From CAZOYN01 sp964584135 (GTDB lineage: Bacteria; Patescibacteriota; Saccharimonadia; Saccharimonadales; UBA4665), in the NCBI GenBank assembly GCA_964584135.1, contig CAZOYN010000019.1, positions 1-14,119 of the forward strand: 14,119 nucleotides of DNA, read 5' to 3'. The notes under the pieces are model-generated. The model made no database searches. It was not told where the DNA came from and saw nothing but the letters and a program-made list of their open reading frames with translations. This document shows positions 6,369-13,412 of this stretch, piece after piece. Each line of letters begins with the position of its first letter. Position 1 is the stretch's first letter. Both the position numbers and the translations under genes were made by a program.

Positions 6369-6397
6369 ATTTTACACTGTTTGCGGCTCTAAAACAA
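6369..6397 (-). promoter_or_regulatory. Promoter of the rplJ-rplL operon
   Basis: The minus strand has TTGTTT (6392-6397), a 17-nt spacer and TAAAAT (6369-6374). The predicted start near 6362 lies immediately before the L10 leader, which supports it. Confidence 0.6.
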
Positions 6398-6421
6398 GGG
6401 CTCTACTGCAACACGACATAT

Positions 6422-6450
6422 TTGACAGGATTAACTTTTACGGGTAAACT
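6422..6450 (+). promoter_or_regulatory. Divergent promoter for the 171-aa gene
   Basis: Consensus TTGACA (6422-6427), a 17-nt spacer and TAAACT (6445-6450) on the plus strand. The predicted start near 6457 gives a leader of about 24 nt. It stands back to back with the rplJ promoter, with the two -35 boxes about 24 nt apart. Confidence 0.65.
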
Positions 6451-6480
6451 ACTTCGCTGTATGATTAGTGATGGGAAGCT

Positions 6481-6996
6481 ATGGCAGTAAGAAATGATGT
6501 CTTTCGGGATCGTCCGGAAACAGATGGTAGCTTATTGAGTCTGGCAAAAAGATTTGGCGAGCTGGGCATGGGTGGTGTCGACGTGACTACAGATGGTGCC
6601 AACCTTTTCCTGCTAACTAAAGTCGCCGAATTGCGGGCTGAGATGGAAACTGCCGCCGGAGACGAACAGCCTACGTTGTGGCTCCGCCACTTCGTCAAAG
6701 GTGCTCATGATGCTTCGCATAAAGGCTTTTTAAAGAAGTACGGACTTGATGGTGTATTTGACCTTGACGATTGGTTTGAAGAAAACCCTCCTCTGGAGCG
6801 CAGGTTCATGATACCAGAAGCGCCTGGCTTTGCCGTGGTGCAAACGCGCCGCATTAACCGCTATGACGCGCCAGAGCCAGAGCCTAGCCCGTTGCCAAAG
6901 CCCGTACCCGGCGCTGTACACGGTACTGATTACTCTTTAGTTTATGTTGGCCAAGAAGCTACTTCGACTGACTTGAGTCAAGCTGTTCTAGCTTAA
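6481..6996 (+). CDS. Unknown protein (171 aa), convergent with tmk-thyX
   Basis: No family recognised. The N-terminal 125 residues look like a soluble, mainly helical domain (LLSLAKRFGELGMGG, NLFLLTKVAELRAEMETAAG, LWLRHFVKGAHDASHKGFLK, then an acidic GVFDLDDWFEENPP). A proline-rich linker, PEPEPSPLPKPVPG (131-144), leads to a short tail ending in SQAVLA. There is no signal peptide or membrane helix. It has a near-consensus promoter of its own; the Shine-Dalgarno is modest (GGGAA, 4-5 nt before the ATG). Its last 38 nt overlap the 3' end of tmk-thyX on the opposite strand, so the two transcripts would be antisense there. It is one of only two plus-strand genes in the window. Confidence 0.7.
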   Translation: MAVRNDVFRDRPETDGSLLSLAKRFGELGMGGVDVTTDGANLFLLTKVAELRAEMETAAGDEQPTLWLRHFVKGAHDASHKGFLKKYGLDGVFDLDDWFEENPPLERRFMIPEAPGFAVVQTRRINRYDAPEPEPSPLPKPVPGAVHGTDYSLVYVGQEATSTDLSQAVLA

Positions 6997-9310
6997 ACTG
7001 CGTGTAGCGTTCGGCGGCCAGGCGGGTGAGCTCGGGATCTTCGTCTTGGTTGACGAACTTCATACCTTCAGCCAGGAGAGGGTGGACTTCGGCCAGTTTT
7101 TCGTGCATTTGTTGGACAAGCTTGCGGTAGGCTGGGTGGCCCTGGGGGCTAGTGCGAAGTTCGTGTAGGTGGAAAGCTTCGCGGGCATTGTAGGTGACCT
7201 TCCAGCGCATTTTATGGCCTTGTAAGGTGGCATACTGTGCTTCTAGTAAGTAACCTTCTTGTTGCAAGAGGCTATGCAGCTTCAAGCTAACGTCAAAGCA
7301 AGCCTCAAATTGTTCAACAAGTCCCGCATCCTCAACCAAGGCCGGGACATGATATCCATAACGAGGGGTAAAGGCCTGCCACTCCAAGTCATCCACCATG
7401 CGATGCCTTTGCAAATCTTTGAAAGTAGCCCATTCGCTCACAATATCCCAGCTGTAATGCACTTTCTCGAGTGCTCGGCCTGGCTTGTGACGACGGTTAA
7501 GTCGTTCGCCAATATATGTTTTAATCACTGCGGCCTTTTCGGCGTAAGACCAGTTATTCGCAATAGATTGTATTTGTTCTAAGGGTAAGTTGCTGTGCTC
7601 ATACAGCAAGTCTGCTACGATTAGGAGCTCATTTTTAGGCCAGAAATCAACAAGTGTGAGTGGCTGAGTACTACTTTCAGAGTAACTTTCAGCCAACTTT
7701 TCCTTGGCCAGTTTACGCATTGCCCGAGTCGTGTTTGCCCGATAGGCAATTGTGGCACCACCTCGCTCAGGTTTATCGGCACGCTCTAGAAACATGGGGA
7801 TGATTTTGCGGGCTTCAGTGAGCAGATTTTGACCAGTTTTTTGTGCTTCTGGCAGCTCATCACTCAGTAAGTGCATGATCAGACTTTCGAGTGCTTGTCC
7901 AGATGCAAATATGCCGACAGTTGCTTTTATTGCGAGGGGCAGCGCCCCCCGCGCAGCATCACAGGCTTGGGCACGAACGGCCATTTTCCAGGCACTGTCT
8001 CGTTCGGCTTGTGGTGTCTTTGAGGTTGCCATAACGTGATCTGTTAAGCGGTGGACGATTGTTGAATATAGTTCGAAGATTGTGTCCATAGCTTTGATAT
8101 ATTGTTTTTTAATAGGTGGTTTCAGCCCCCTGGGCACTACATATCGATATTTACCGGCCTGGTCTTTTTGATCAAAATAGATGTATCTTGTGGATTGTTC
8201 GAGGTAAGCCGCCAAACGTCCCCACTCCAGCTTCTTCATAAGTAGCATTGATGCGTTCTCGACTACCATATGCAAGCCGCCGAGCTGCTGCACAGAGTCG
8301 TCGCCATAAGCCGTAATTACTCGTTGTAATAGCTGAGCATCTTTATCAGCCTTGTTAGCAAACTCGTCCAGGATGGTTATGCGCATATCGTCACCCCGGC
8401 GACTCAAACGGGCCATAGCTGCAGCAATAGTAGCCGGGCTTAATACATCTGTGAAGGCATAGACATTACCTTCAGTATTGGTAACTGCTTTAGAAAGGTA
8501 AGTTTTGCCGGCCTCGGTAATAACAAAGCCGTTCTCGGTCTTTTTAACCAGCGGTTGGTCTGGATCAATTGCTTCGGCCGTTGGTTCTTCCGTTATAGCT
8601 ATAGGTGGTTCGTGCGGTGGCAATTGCTTTTCGGCGATGATGTCTTTTACAGCTACGGGAGCGGCTACGGCTTTGCTAGCTTCGCGCAGCGCCAGGTTGT
8701 CGGCGACGAGTTTCCAGATGTTGTCGGCTACCATTTCGGCGCTGTCAGTTGCAAAGACGACGGGCAGGTTACGCTGTTTGGCTTCCCAGAGGTAGCCGGC
8801 CCGGACGCGCTCTAAAAAGGCCTCGTCGAGGTTGTCAAAGCGCTCGCCCTGGTAGCGGCCGGATAAGCGTTCTTTGAGCATAGCCACTGGCGCGTCGAGC
8901 ACAATGCACAAGTCAGGCTCAATACCGCCAACCGCGAAGCTAATAATGCTGTTAATGGTCTGGTAATCGGGTATGTCGCCCCGGCCGTAGTACTGGATGG
9001 CCAGCGTGGTGAGGTAGTTGCGGTCCACCAGGCAGATCACGCCTTGTTCGACGCTGCGGCGGATAATTTGCAGGCTTTGGGCGCGGGCGGCGTTGTAGAG
9101 TAGGACTTCAGTGCGGGTGTTCATGGGGTAACGCGGGTCTTGGGTTAATTGGCGGATGGCCCGGGCGGTCAGGTCGCTCTGGCTGTCGGGCTCGCGCAGG
9201 GTACGGACGGGCAAACCGGCCGCCTGCAAACGCCGGGCGAGCTCTTGCAACTGCGTGGTCTTGCCGACACCTTCAGGACCTTCCAGGACAATGTACTTGC
9301 CTCTAGTCAT
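6959..9310 (-). CDS. Thymidylate kinase fused to a tandem ThyX-like flavin-dependent thymidylate synthase
   Basis: 783 residues. Residues 1-205 are a dTMP kinase: P-loop GPEGVGKTTQ (11-20), LREPDS (38-43, in place of REPGGT), DRNYLTTLAIQYYGRG (96-111) and lid region SGRYQGERF (150-158). A Pro/Ala/Glu linker (210-255) follows. Residues about 260-783 are two ThyX-like halves. In the first, the signature region reads EWGRLAAYLEQSTRY (362-376), so the RHR is lost. In the second, DLQRHRMVDDLEWQAFTPRY (632-651) keeps RHR, and NAREAFHLHELRTSPQ (708-723) matches the NAR...H..LR substrate/FAD region. Predicted joint reactions are dUMP to dTMP with methylene-tetrahydrofolate and FAD, then dTMP to dTDP. 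GGAGGG lies 8 nt before the ATG. The gene overlaps dcd by 8 nt, indicating coupling. Confidence 0.88.
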   Translation of the reverse strand: MTRGKYIVLEGPEGVGKTTQLQELARRLQAAGLPVRTLREPDSQSDLTARAIRQLTQDPRYPMNTRTEVLLYNAARAQSLQIIRRSVEQGVICLVDRNYLTTLAIQYYGRGDIPDYQTINSIISFAVGGIEPDLCIVLDAPVAMLKERLSGRYQGERFDNLDEAFLERVRAGYLWEAKQRNLPVVFATDSAEMVADNIWKLVADNLALREASKAVAAPVAVKDIIAEKQLPPHEPPIAITEEPTAEAIDPDQPLVKKTENGFVITEAGKTYLSKAVTNTEGNVYAFTDVLSPATIAAAMARLSRRGDDMRITILDEFANKADKDAQLLQRVITAYGDDSVQQLGGLHMVVENASMLLMKKLEWGRLAAYLEQSTRYIYFDQKDQAGKYRYVVPRGLKPPIKKQYIKAMDTIFELYSTIVHRLTDHVMATSKTPQAERDSAWKMAVRAQACDAARGALPLAIKATVGIFASGQALESLIMHLLSDELPEAQKTGQNLLTEARKIIPMFLERADKPERGGATIAYRANTTRAMRKLAKEKLAESYSESSTQPLTLVDFWPKNELLIVADLLYEHSNLPLEQIQSIANNWSYAEKAAVIKTYIGERLNRRHKPGRALEKVHYSWDIVSEWATFKDLQRHRMVDDLEWQAFTPRYGYHVPALVEDAGLVEQFEACFDVSLKLHSLLQQEGYLLEAQYATLQGHKMRWKVTYNAREAFHLHELRTSPQGHPAYRKLVQQMHEKLAEVHPLLAEGMKFVNQDEDPELTRLAAERYTQFKLEQLDSSQSK

Positions 9311-10016
9311 ATGCCAAACCCTCCAGTTTTTTGGGTAAAGCCCGTTGGTCTTTGTAGGCTTTGGGTAGCATCATGTCTGGGGACCAGGTTTTCATAATCA
9401 ATTCCAGGTCGGTACCCTGCTGGTACTTACCGCTAAAACCAGCATCCCGGCTGAGGCCGTAATCGCCATCAACCGGGCCGGTTTCGTGGAAAATGATCTG
9501 GGCGGTGCGTTCGCCAACTGGCAACAGGACGGTTTCGCGCTCATTCAAGTTATAAATCTCCAGTGTTAGGCGGTTGATGTAGCCGGGGTCGATCCAGCCG
9601 GCGTCAAAGCAGACGGCGATGCCGTTACGGCCCCAACTGGAACGGGAACGAACTTCGCAGGCACCAGGCGGCCTGATGCCAAAGAACTCGTGGGTGTGAG
9701 CCAAAACCCGCTCCCTTGGCTTCAGGCTAATAACGGGGTGGTCAAGCGGAATATTGGCGACCGGCTGGAAGCCGTTGAGCTTACACCATTCTTGGTGCGT
9801 GATGGCCTTGTACGGGCCGTCAAAGTAGCGCTCCACATCTTCTTTATCGAAGGGGTTATAAATGGTCCGCTCATTCATCCTCTCGATGCGGTAGTAGTAA
9901 AAGCCAAGGGTCACATCGAGGCTGGCGTGGGCGACGTGCTTGGGGTCGAACGGCTGGCAGACAATATGCCCCTCATCGACTGCCTGTCTAATTTGAGTGT
10001 TGCTATAAACCCCCAC
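9303..10016 (-). CDS. dcd: dCTP deaminase (possibly dCTP deaminase/dUTPase)
   Basis: 237 residues from the GTG at 10016. The trimeric Dcd/Dut fold is shown by ASLDVTLG (31-38), RSRSSWGRNG (123-132), AGWIDPGY (139-146), LTLEIYN with the catalytic Glu at about 153, GERTAQIIFH (168-177) and the C-terminal GKYQQ (196-200) that closes over the substrate. It is longer than the usual ~190 residues through an insert after the first strand and an extended tail. It makes dUTP from dCTP, or dUMP if bifunctional; no separate dut is seen here. The start is set by GGAGG (10021-10025) 4 nt before the GTG and by the promoter, whose start site lies downstream of an in-frame GTG at 10055. Its stop overlaps the tmk-thyX start (ATGACTAG), so the product can feed the next enzyme. 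Confidence 0.92.
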   Translation of the reverse strand: MGVYSNTQIRQAVDEGHIVCQPFDPKHVAHASLDVTLGFYYYRIERMNERTIYNPFDKEDVERYFDGPYKAITHQEWCKLNGFQPVANIPLDHPVISLKPRERVLAHTHEFFGIRPPGACEVRSRSSWGRNGIAVCFDAGWIDPGYINRLTLEIYNLNERETVLLPVGERTAQIIFHETGPVDGDYGLSRDAGFSGKYQQGTDLELIMKTWSPDMMLPKAYKDQRALPKKLEGLAYD

Positions 10017-10039
10017 GATTCCTCCGTATTGCTCATAAT

Positions 10040-10069
10040 ATTGTAGGCGACGCACCTGTCAGAACGCAA
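10040..10069 (-). promoter_or_regulatory. Promoter of the dcd-tmk-thyX operon
   Basis: The minus strand has TTGCGT (10064-10069), an 18-nt spacer and TACAAT (10040-10045). The predicted start near 10033 is followed by the GGAGG Shine-Dalgarno and the GTG at 10016, a short leader. Confidence 0.5.
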
Positions 10070-10120
10070 GTAGAATAATAATGTGATTTTTACGCAAATA
10101 CATGCCGGTATACGCTTATG

Positions 10121-10149
10121 TTTATCTGGTGCGGCCTATCTAGTACAAT
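10121..10149 (+). promoter_or_regulatory. Possible promoter of the MprF-like gene
   Basis: Plus strand TTTATC (10121-10126), a 17-nt spacer and TACAAT (10144-10149), ending 11 nt before the ATG at 10161. The -35 is weak. The position implies a leader of only about 5 nt and no Shine-Dalgarno is seen. Confidence 0.35.
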
Positions 10150-10160
10150 ACTATCTGCCT

Positions 10161-11834
10161 ATGAGACGTAGCATTCGGCGCGAACTCTTCATAAACCTGG
10201 TCGGCCTGGGCGTTAGCCTGCACGGTGCCTTTATTGTGGCCAGCACGTTACTGGAACAAATAAGCCTGCGCCGCAGCACGCACGTCTCAGCCTTTGCCGT
10301 CAATATACCCTTGTTAATTGGCTTAAGCCTGATGTACTTGGGCTCGCGGCTGAGACGGAGTAAGCACAGCGCTTGGCTGGTTGCCGTGGCCGGTTATGGC
10401 TTCCTACTGGTATTGACGATCTTTGAAAACGCTGAAGATATTGGCCTGCACACCCTGCCAAACCTCACGTTTGTGCGCGGCATCTTACTGCCCATTATTA
10501 TCCTCGGGCTGCTGTTATATTTCCGCCAGGATTACACCGTCCGTAGCGATACCCAAGGCTTCCGCTCGGCTGCCTGGTTTGCCTTAGTCATCCTGGTTGT
10601 CGCATTTGTATATGGTGTGGCTGGTTTTGAACTGCTTGACAAGCGGGATTTCCGCCAAGAAATCAGCCTGCCCAGCGCCATGCACTACACCATTGACCAG
10701 TTTGACCTCACGACCATCCACCCCATCCACCCCTATACCAGGCGGGCGCACGTATTTGTCGACTCCTTGTCAGTTGTCAGTGTCGCGGCCGTTGGCTACG
10801 CGGTTATCGCTTTTTTCCAGCCGTTACGCGCCCGTTTTGCTGACCAGACCGGCAACCGCCAACATATGGAGCAGTTGCTGGCTAGCCACCCCGCCCTGAG
10901 CGAAGACTTTTTTAAGCTCTGGCCACACGATAAGCAATATTTCTTTAATAGGGACGGCACCGCTGGCTTGGCCTTTCATGTCTACCGCGGCGTGGCGTTA
11001 TGCCTAGGCGATCCCGCCGGCAAGGTTAAAGATTTTTCGGATGTGCTGAAACAATTCGAAGAGCTTTGCTACCGTAATGATTGGCTGCCGGCGCATATCC
11101 ATACCGGCGAGAGCCACCGACGGCTCTATGGGCAGCATGGCTATACCCTGCAAAAGATTGGACAAGAAGCAGTACTGGATCTGGAGTACTTCCGCTCACA
11201 GGTGGCGCATAACAAGCAGTTCCGCCACATCCGTAATAAGTTCACGAAGCAAGGTTTCACCAGCGAGCTACTCAAGCCACCACACCATCCGGCTGTCCTG
11301 GAGCGCCTGCACGGCATTTCCCAGGACTGGCTATCTGAGGGTGGCCGGGTCGAGCGGCGCTTTGCCATGGGCTACTATACGCCGGAATACATGGAGCTCT
11401 GCGACATTATGGTCGTCCGTGACGCCGCGGGCACTATCCAGGCCTTTCTCAACCAAGTCCCCGCATCCTTTGATAGGCAAGAGGCCACCTTTGATATGTT
11501 CCGGCACACCAAGTCCAGCGTAAGCAATATAAATGATTTCTTACTGCTTAGCTTTGCTGATTACGTCGCCGAGCAGGGCTACAGGCGTTTAAACCTTGGC
11601 CTGTGCCCGCTGGTTGGGCTGGAAGAGAAAAATGCAGATGGCAGCACACTGATTGAAGGCTTCCTACGCTTTGCTTACGCTAATGGCGACCGCTTTTACT
11701 CGTTTAGCGGCTTGCAACGCTTTAAATCCAAGTACGAACCGCAGTGGCGCGACCGCTATGTGGCCTACCAAGGTGGCGTCAGGGGCTTTTCACGCACGAT
11801 GACGGCGCTGATGCGCACCTTGCGCGTTAGGTGA
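10161..11834 (+). CDS. MprF-like phosphatidylglycerol lysyltransferase domain protein (DUF2156)
   Basis: 557 residues from the ATG at 10161; an upstream in-frame GTG at 10083 would add 26. About six hydrophobic helices fill the first 220 residues (for example ELFINLVGLGVSLHGAFIVA, HSAWLVAVAGYGFLLVLTIF, ILLPIIILGLLLYF, AAWFALVILVVAFVYGVAGF and SLSVVSVAAVGYAVIAFF). The C-terminal 300 residues match the GNAT-like domain of MprF/LPG synthases: DKQYFFNRDGTAGLAFHVYR, ALCLGDPAGK, HIHTGESHRRLYGQHGYTLQ, IRNKFTKQGF, DMFRHTKSS and RRLNLGLCPLVGL. Such enzymes move an amino acid, usually lysine or alanine, from aminoacyl-tRNA to phosphatidylglycerol, giving the membrane positive charge. The membrane part is shorter than in full MprF, so a flippase function is doubtful. 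The stop overlaps the tail of the convergent kinase gene by 8 nt. Confidence 0.85.
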   Translation: MRRSIRRELFINLVGLGVSLHGAFIVASTLLEQISLRRSTHVSAFAVNIPLLIGLSLMYLGSRLRRSKHSAWLVAVAGYGFLLVLTIFENAEDIGLHTLPNLTFVRGILLPIIILGLLLYFRQDYTVRSDTQGFRSAAWFALVILVVAFVYGVAGFELLDKRDFRQEISLPSAMHYTIDQFDLTTIHPIHPYTRRAHVFVDSLSVVSVAAVGYAVIAFFQPLRARFADQTGNRQHMEQLLASHPALSEDFFKLWPHDKQYFFNRDGTAGLAFHVYRGVALCLGDPAGKVKDFSDVLKQFEELCYRNDWLPAHIHTGESHRRLYGQHGYTLQKIGQEAVLDLEYFRSQVAHNKQFRHIRNKFTKQGFTSELLKPPHHPAVLERLHGISQDWLSEGGRVERRFAMGYYTPEYMELCDIMVVRDAAGTIQAFLNQVPASFDRQEATFDMFRHTKSSVSNINDFLLLSFADYVAEQGYRRLNLGLCPLVGLEEKNADGSTLIEGFLRFAYANGDRFYSFSGLQRFKSKYEPQWRDRYVAYQGGVRGFSRTMTALMRTLRVR

Positions 11835-12471
11835 GTTTGCTGTTGATGGCCGCCTGGATGGCGTTCATAGTCTGCTCCTGCACAGCAGCAATCGAAGCAT
11901 CAGCCTTGATTTCCAGGACGGGGTAACGACGGGCAGCTTCGGTATAGCCAGCTTGGACTTTTTCAAAGAAACCAGCTGGTTTGCTTTCAAAATAATCGGC
12001 GGCACCCGGTTTTTGGCGGGCCCGGGCCAGGGCGGTGTCTAGGCCTGCGGTATACATAATGACCAGCTCAGGCGCAAAACGCTCCATGCTGCTTTTGATA
12101 CCTGTCCAGCCAAGTTTGTCATCGAGCCCATCGCCGTACATCTGGTAACCGGCAATCGACAACGGGCCGCGGTCAACCAGGATAATCTTGCCGGCAGCCC
12201 GGCCGGCCGCAACTTGGCCAAAGAGTGCCGCGTGCATGGCAAGCGCGATGTGCAGGTCAGTCTCTGGTGGCCTGTCGAGCGCAGACAACCATACTTCGCG
12301 CAGCGCCTCCCCAATTGGCGTGCCACCATTCACTCTGGTTGTCTGTACATCCCAGCCAACGGCTTGGAGTGCTTCGGCGGCTAGCTTAAGCTGGGTGGTT
12401 TTGCCTACCCCATCAATACCTTCAAAGAAAACAAGCAGTCCGCCGGGGACGGTTTTGGCTGGCTTGGTCAT
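11827..12471 (-). CDS. tmk: Stand-alone thymidylate kinase (dTMP kinase-like)
   Basis: 214 residues, the normal length. The P-loop FFEGIDGVGKTTQL (15-28) and VDRGPLSIAGYQMYGDGL (99-116) give the TMPK fold. GGTPIGEALR (49-58) is kept, but the preceding REP reads RVN. The lid region is unusual (RQKPGAADYFESKPAGFFEK, 152-171). It would phosphorylate dTMP to dTDP, though the altered motifs leave room for another nucleotide. It starts only 8 nt after the rplA stop, with a weak AGG, so it is probably translated with the rplK-rplA operon. It is the second dTMP-kinase domain in this window; the other is fused to ThyX. Its 3' end overlaps the convergent MprF-like gene by 8 nt. Confidence 0.9.
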   Translation of the reverse strand: MTKPAKTVPGGLLVFFEGIDGVGKTTQLKLAAEALQAVGWDVQTTRVNGGTPIGEALREVWLSALDRPPETDLHIALAMHAALFGQVAAGRAAGKIILVDRGPLSIAGYQMYGDGLDDKLGWTGIKSSMERFAPELVIMYTAGLDTALARARQKPGAADYFESKPAGFFEKVQAGYTEAARRYPVLEIKADASIAAVQEQTMNAIQAAINSKLT

Positions 12472-12479
12472 GTAACCTA

Positions 12480-13400
12480 TTATGCCACAGCCGTCAGGTC
12501 AACCGCGATGGATGGACCCATGCTAGTGGTCAGGTGGATGGCCCTGAAGTAGCCAGTCTTCACACTTGATGGTTTGCTCGCTTTGAGGCTGGCCAGCACG
12601 GCTTGGACGTTTTCGAGCAGTTGGGCACTCGTAAAGCTGACTTTACCAATGCCAAGGTGTACGATGCCGGTACTGTCCACGCGGTACTCTACGCGGCCGG
12701 CTTTGGCTTCGGCCACCGCCTTGGCGACGTCAGTGGTGACCGTGCCGCTCTTCGGGTTTGGCATCAGGCCGCGCGGGCCCAGCGTACGGGCATATTTGCC
12801 GAGTTTTGCCATCAGGTTTGGAGTAGCGATGAGGATGTCAAAGTCCATGACGCCCTTTTCTAATTGGGCAAGCAATTCGTCTGTGCCGGCGATGTCGGCC
12901 CCGGCCTTTTTGGCTGCTGCTGCCTCATCTGTTAAAACAGCGATTTTGACGGTTTTGCCGGTACCAGCCGGAAGCACGAGGTTGTCGCGGATGTTTTGGT
13001 CGGCCTGGCGCGGGTCAACGCTTAGGTTGACGTGCAACTCCACGGTGGCATCAAACTTAACATGGCTAGTCTTCTTGGCCAGGTCAATGGCGGCCGGCAA
13101 ATCATACAGCTTGCCGGTTTCAATCTGTTCGGCACTCTTGCGGAATAACTTACCGCGGCGCTCTAGGCGTGAACGGGCCGGCTTTGCCGCGACTTTTGGC
13201 TTAGTCTCCGCAGTCTCGCCGCTCGCCTTGCGCTCTTCTTTAGCTTGCTTCTCAGCAGTCTCTTCGAGCGCTTTGGCACTTCGTTTGCCAGCTTTGGCAG
13301 GTGTTTTTTCAACAATTGGTGTTTCAACGATCGGTGCTGTCTCCACGATTAATTCAGGCTCTTTCACAGCCTTCTTTGTCGTCTTCTTGGCTTCAGCCAT
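12480..13400 (-). CDS. rplA: 50S ribosomal protein L1 with a long charged N-terminal extension
   Basis: 306 residues. The L1 body begins near residue 77 (RSRLERRGKLFRK) and shows TSHVKFDATVELHVNLSVDP, RQADQNIRDNLVLPAGTGK, LGPRGLMPNPKSGTV and GYFRAIHLTTSMGPSI. L1 forms the mobile stalk of the 50S subunit and usually represses its own operon. The first 76 residues are Lys/Ala/Glu/Pro-rich with a repeated IVET motif and are probably disordered; typical L1 has about 230 residues and lacks them. The ATG at 13400 has AAAGGA about 6 nt upstream; an in-frame upstream GTG at 13442 lies in a hairpin and gives an unlikely start. Order: rplK, 78-aa ORF, rplA, tmk. Confidence 0.95.
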   Translation of the reverse strand: MAEAKKTTKKAVKEPELIVETAPIVETPIVEKTPAKAGKRSAKALEETAEKQAKEERKASGETAETKPKVAAKPARSRLERRGKLFRKSAEQIETGKLYDLPAAIDLAKKTSHVKFDATVELHVNLSVDPRQADQNIRDNLVLPAGTGKTVKIAVLTDEAAAAKKAGADIAGTDELLAQLEKGVMDFDILIATPNLMAKLGKYARTLGPRGLMPNPKSGTVTTDVAKAVAEAKAGRVEYRVDSTGIVHLGIGKVSFTSAQLLENVQAVLASLKASKPSSVKTGYFRAIHLTTSMGPSIAVDLTAVA

Positions 13401-13412
13401 ATATATCCTTTC

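Noticed and set aside
10083..10160. Upstream GTG start for the MprF-like gene.
   Set aside because: No Shine-Dalgarno is present and a possible promoter lies inside the extension; the choice of ATG at 10161 remains moderately uncertain.
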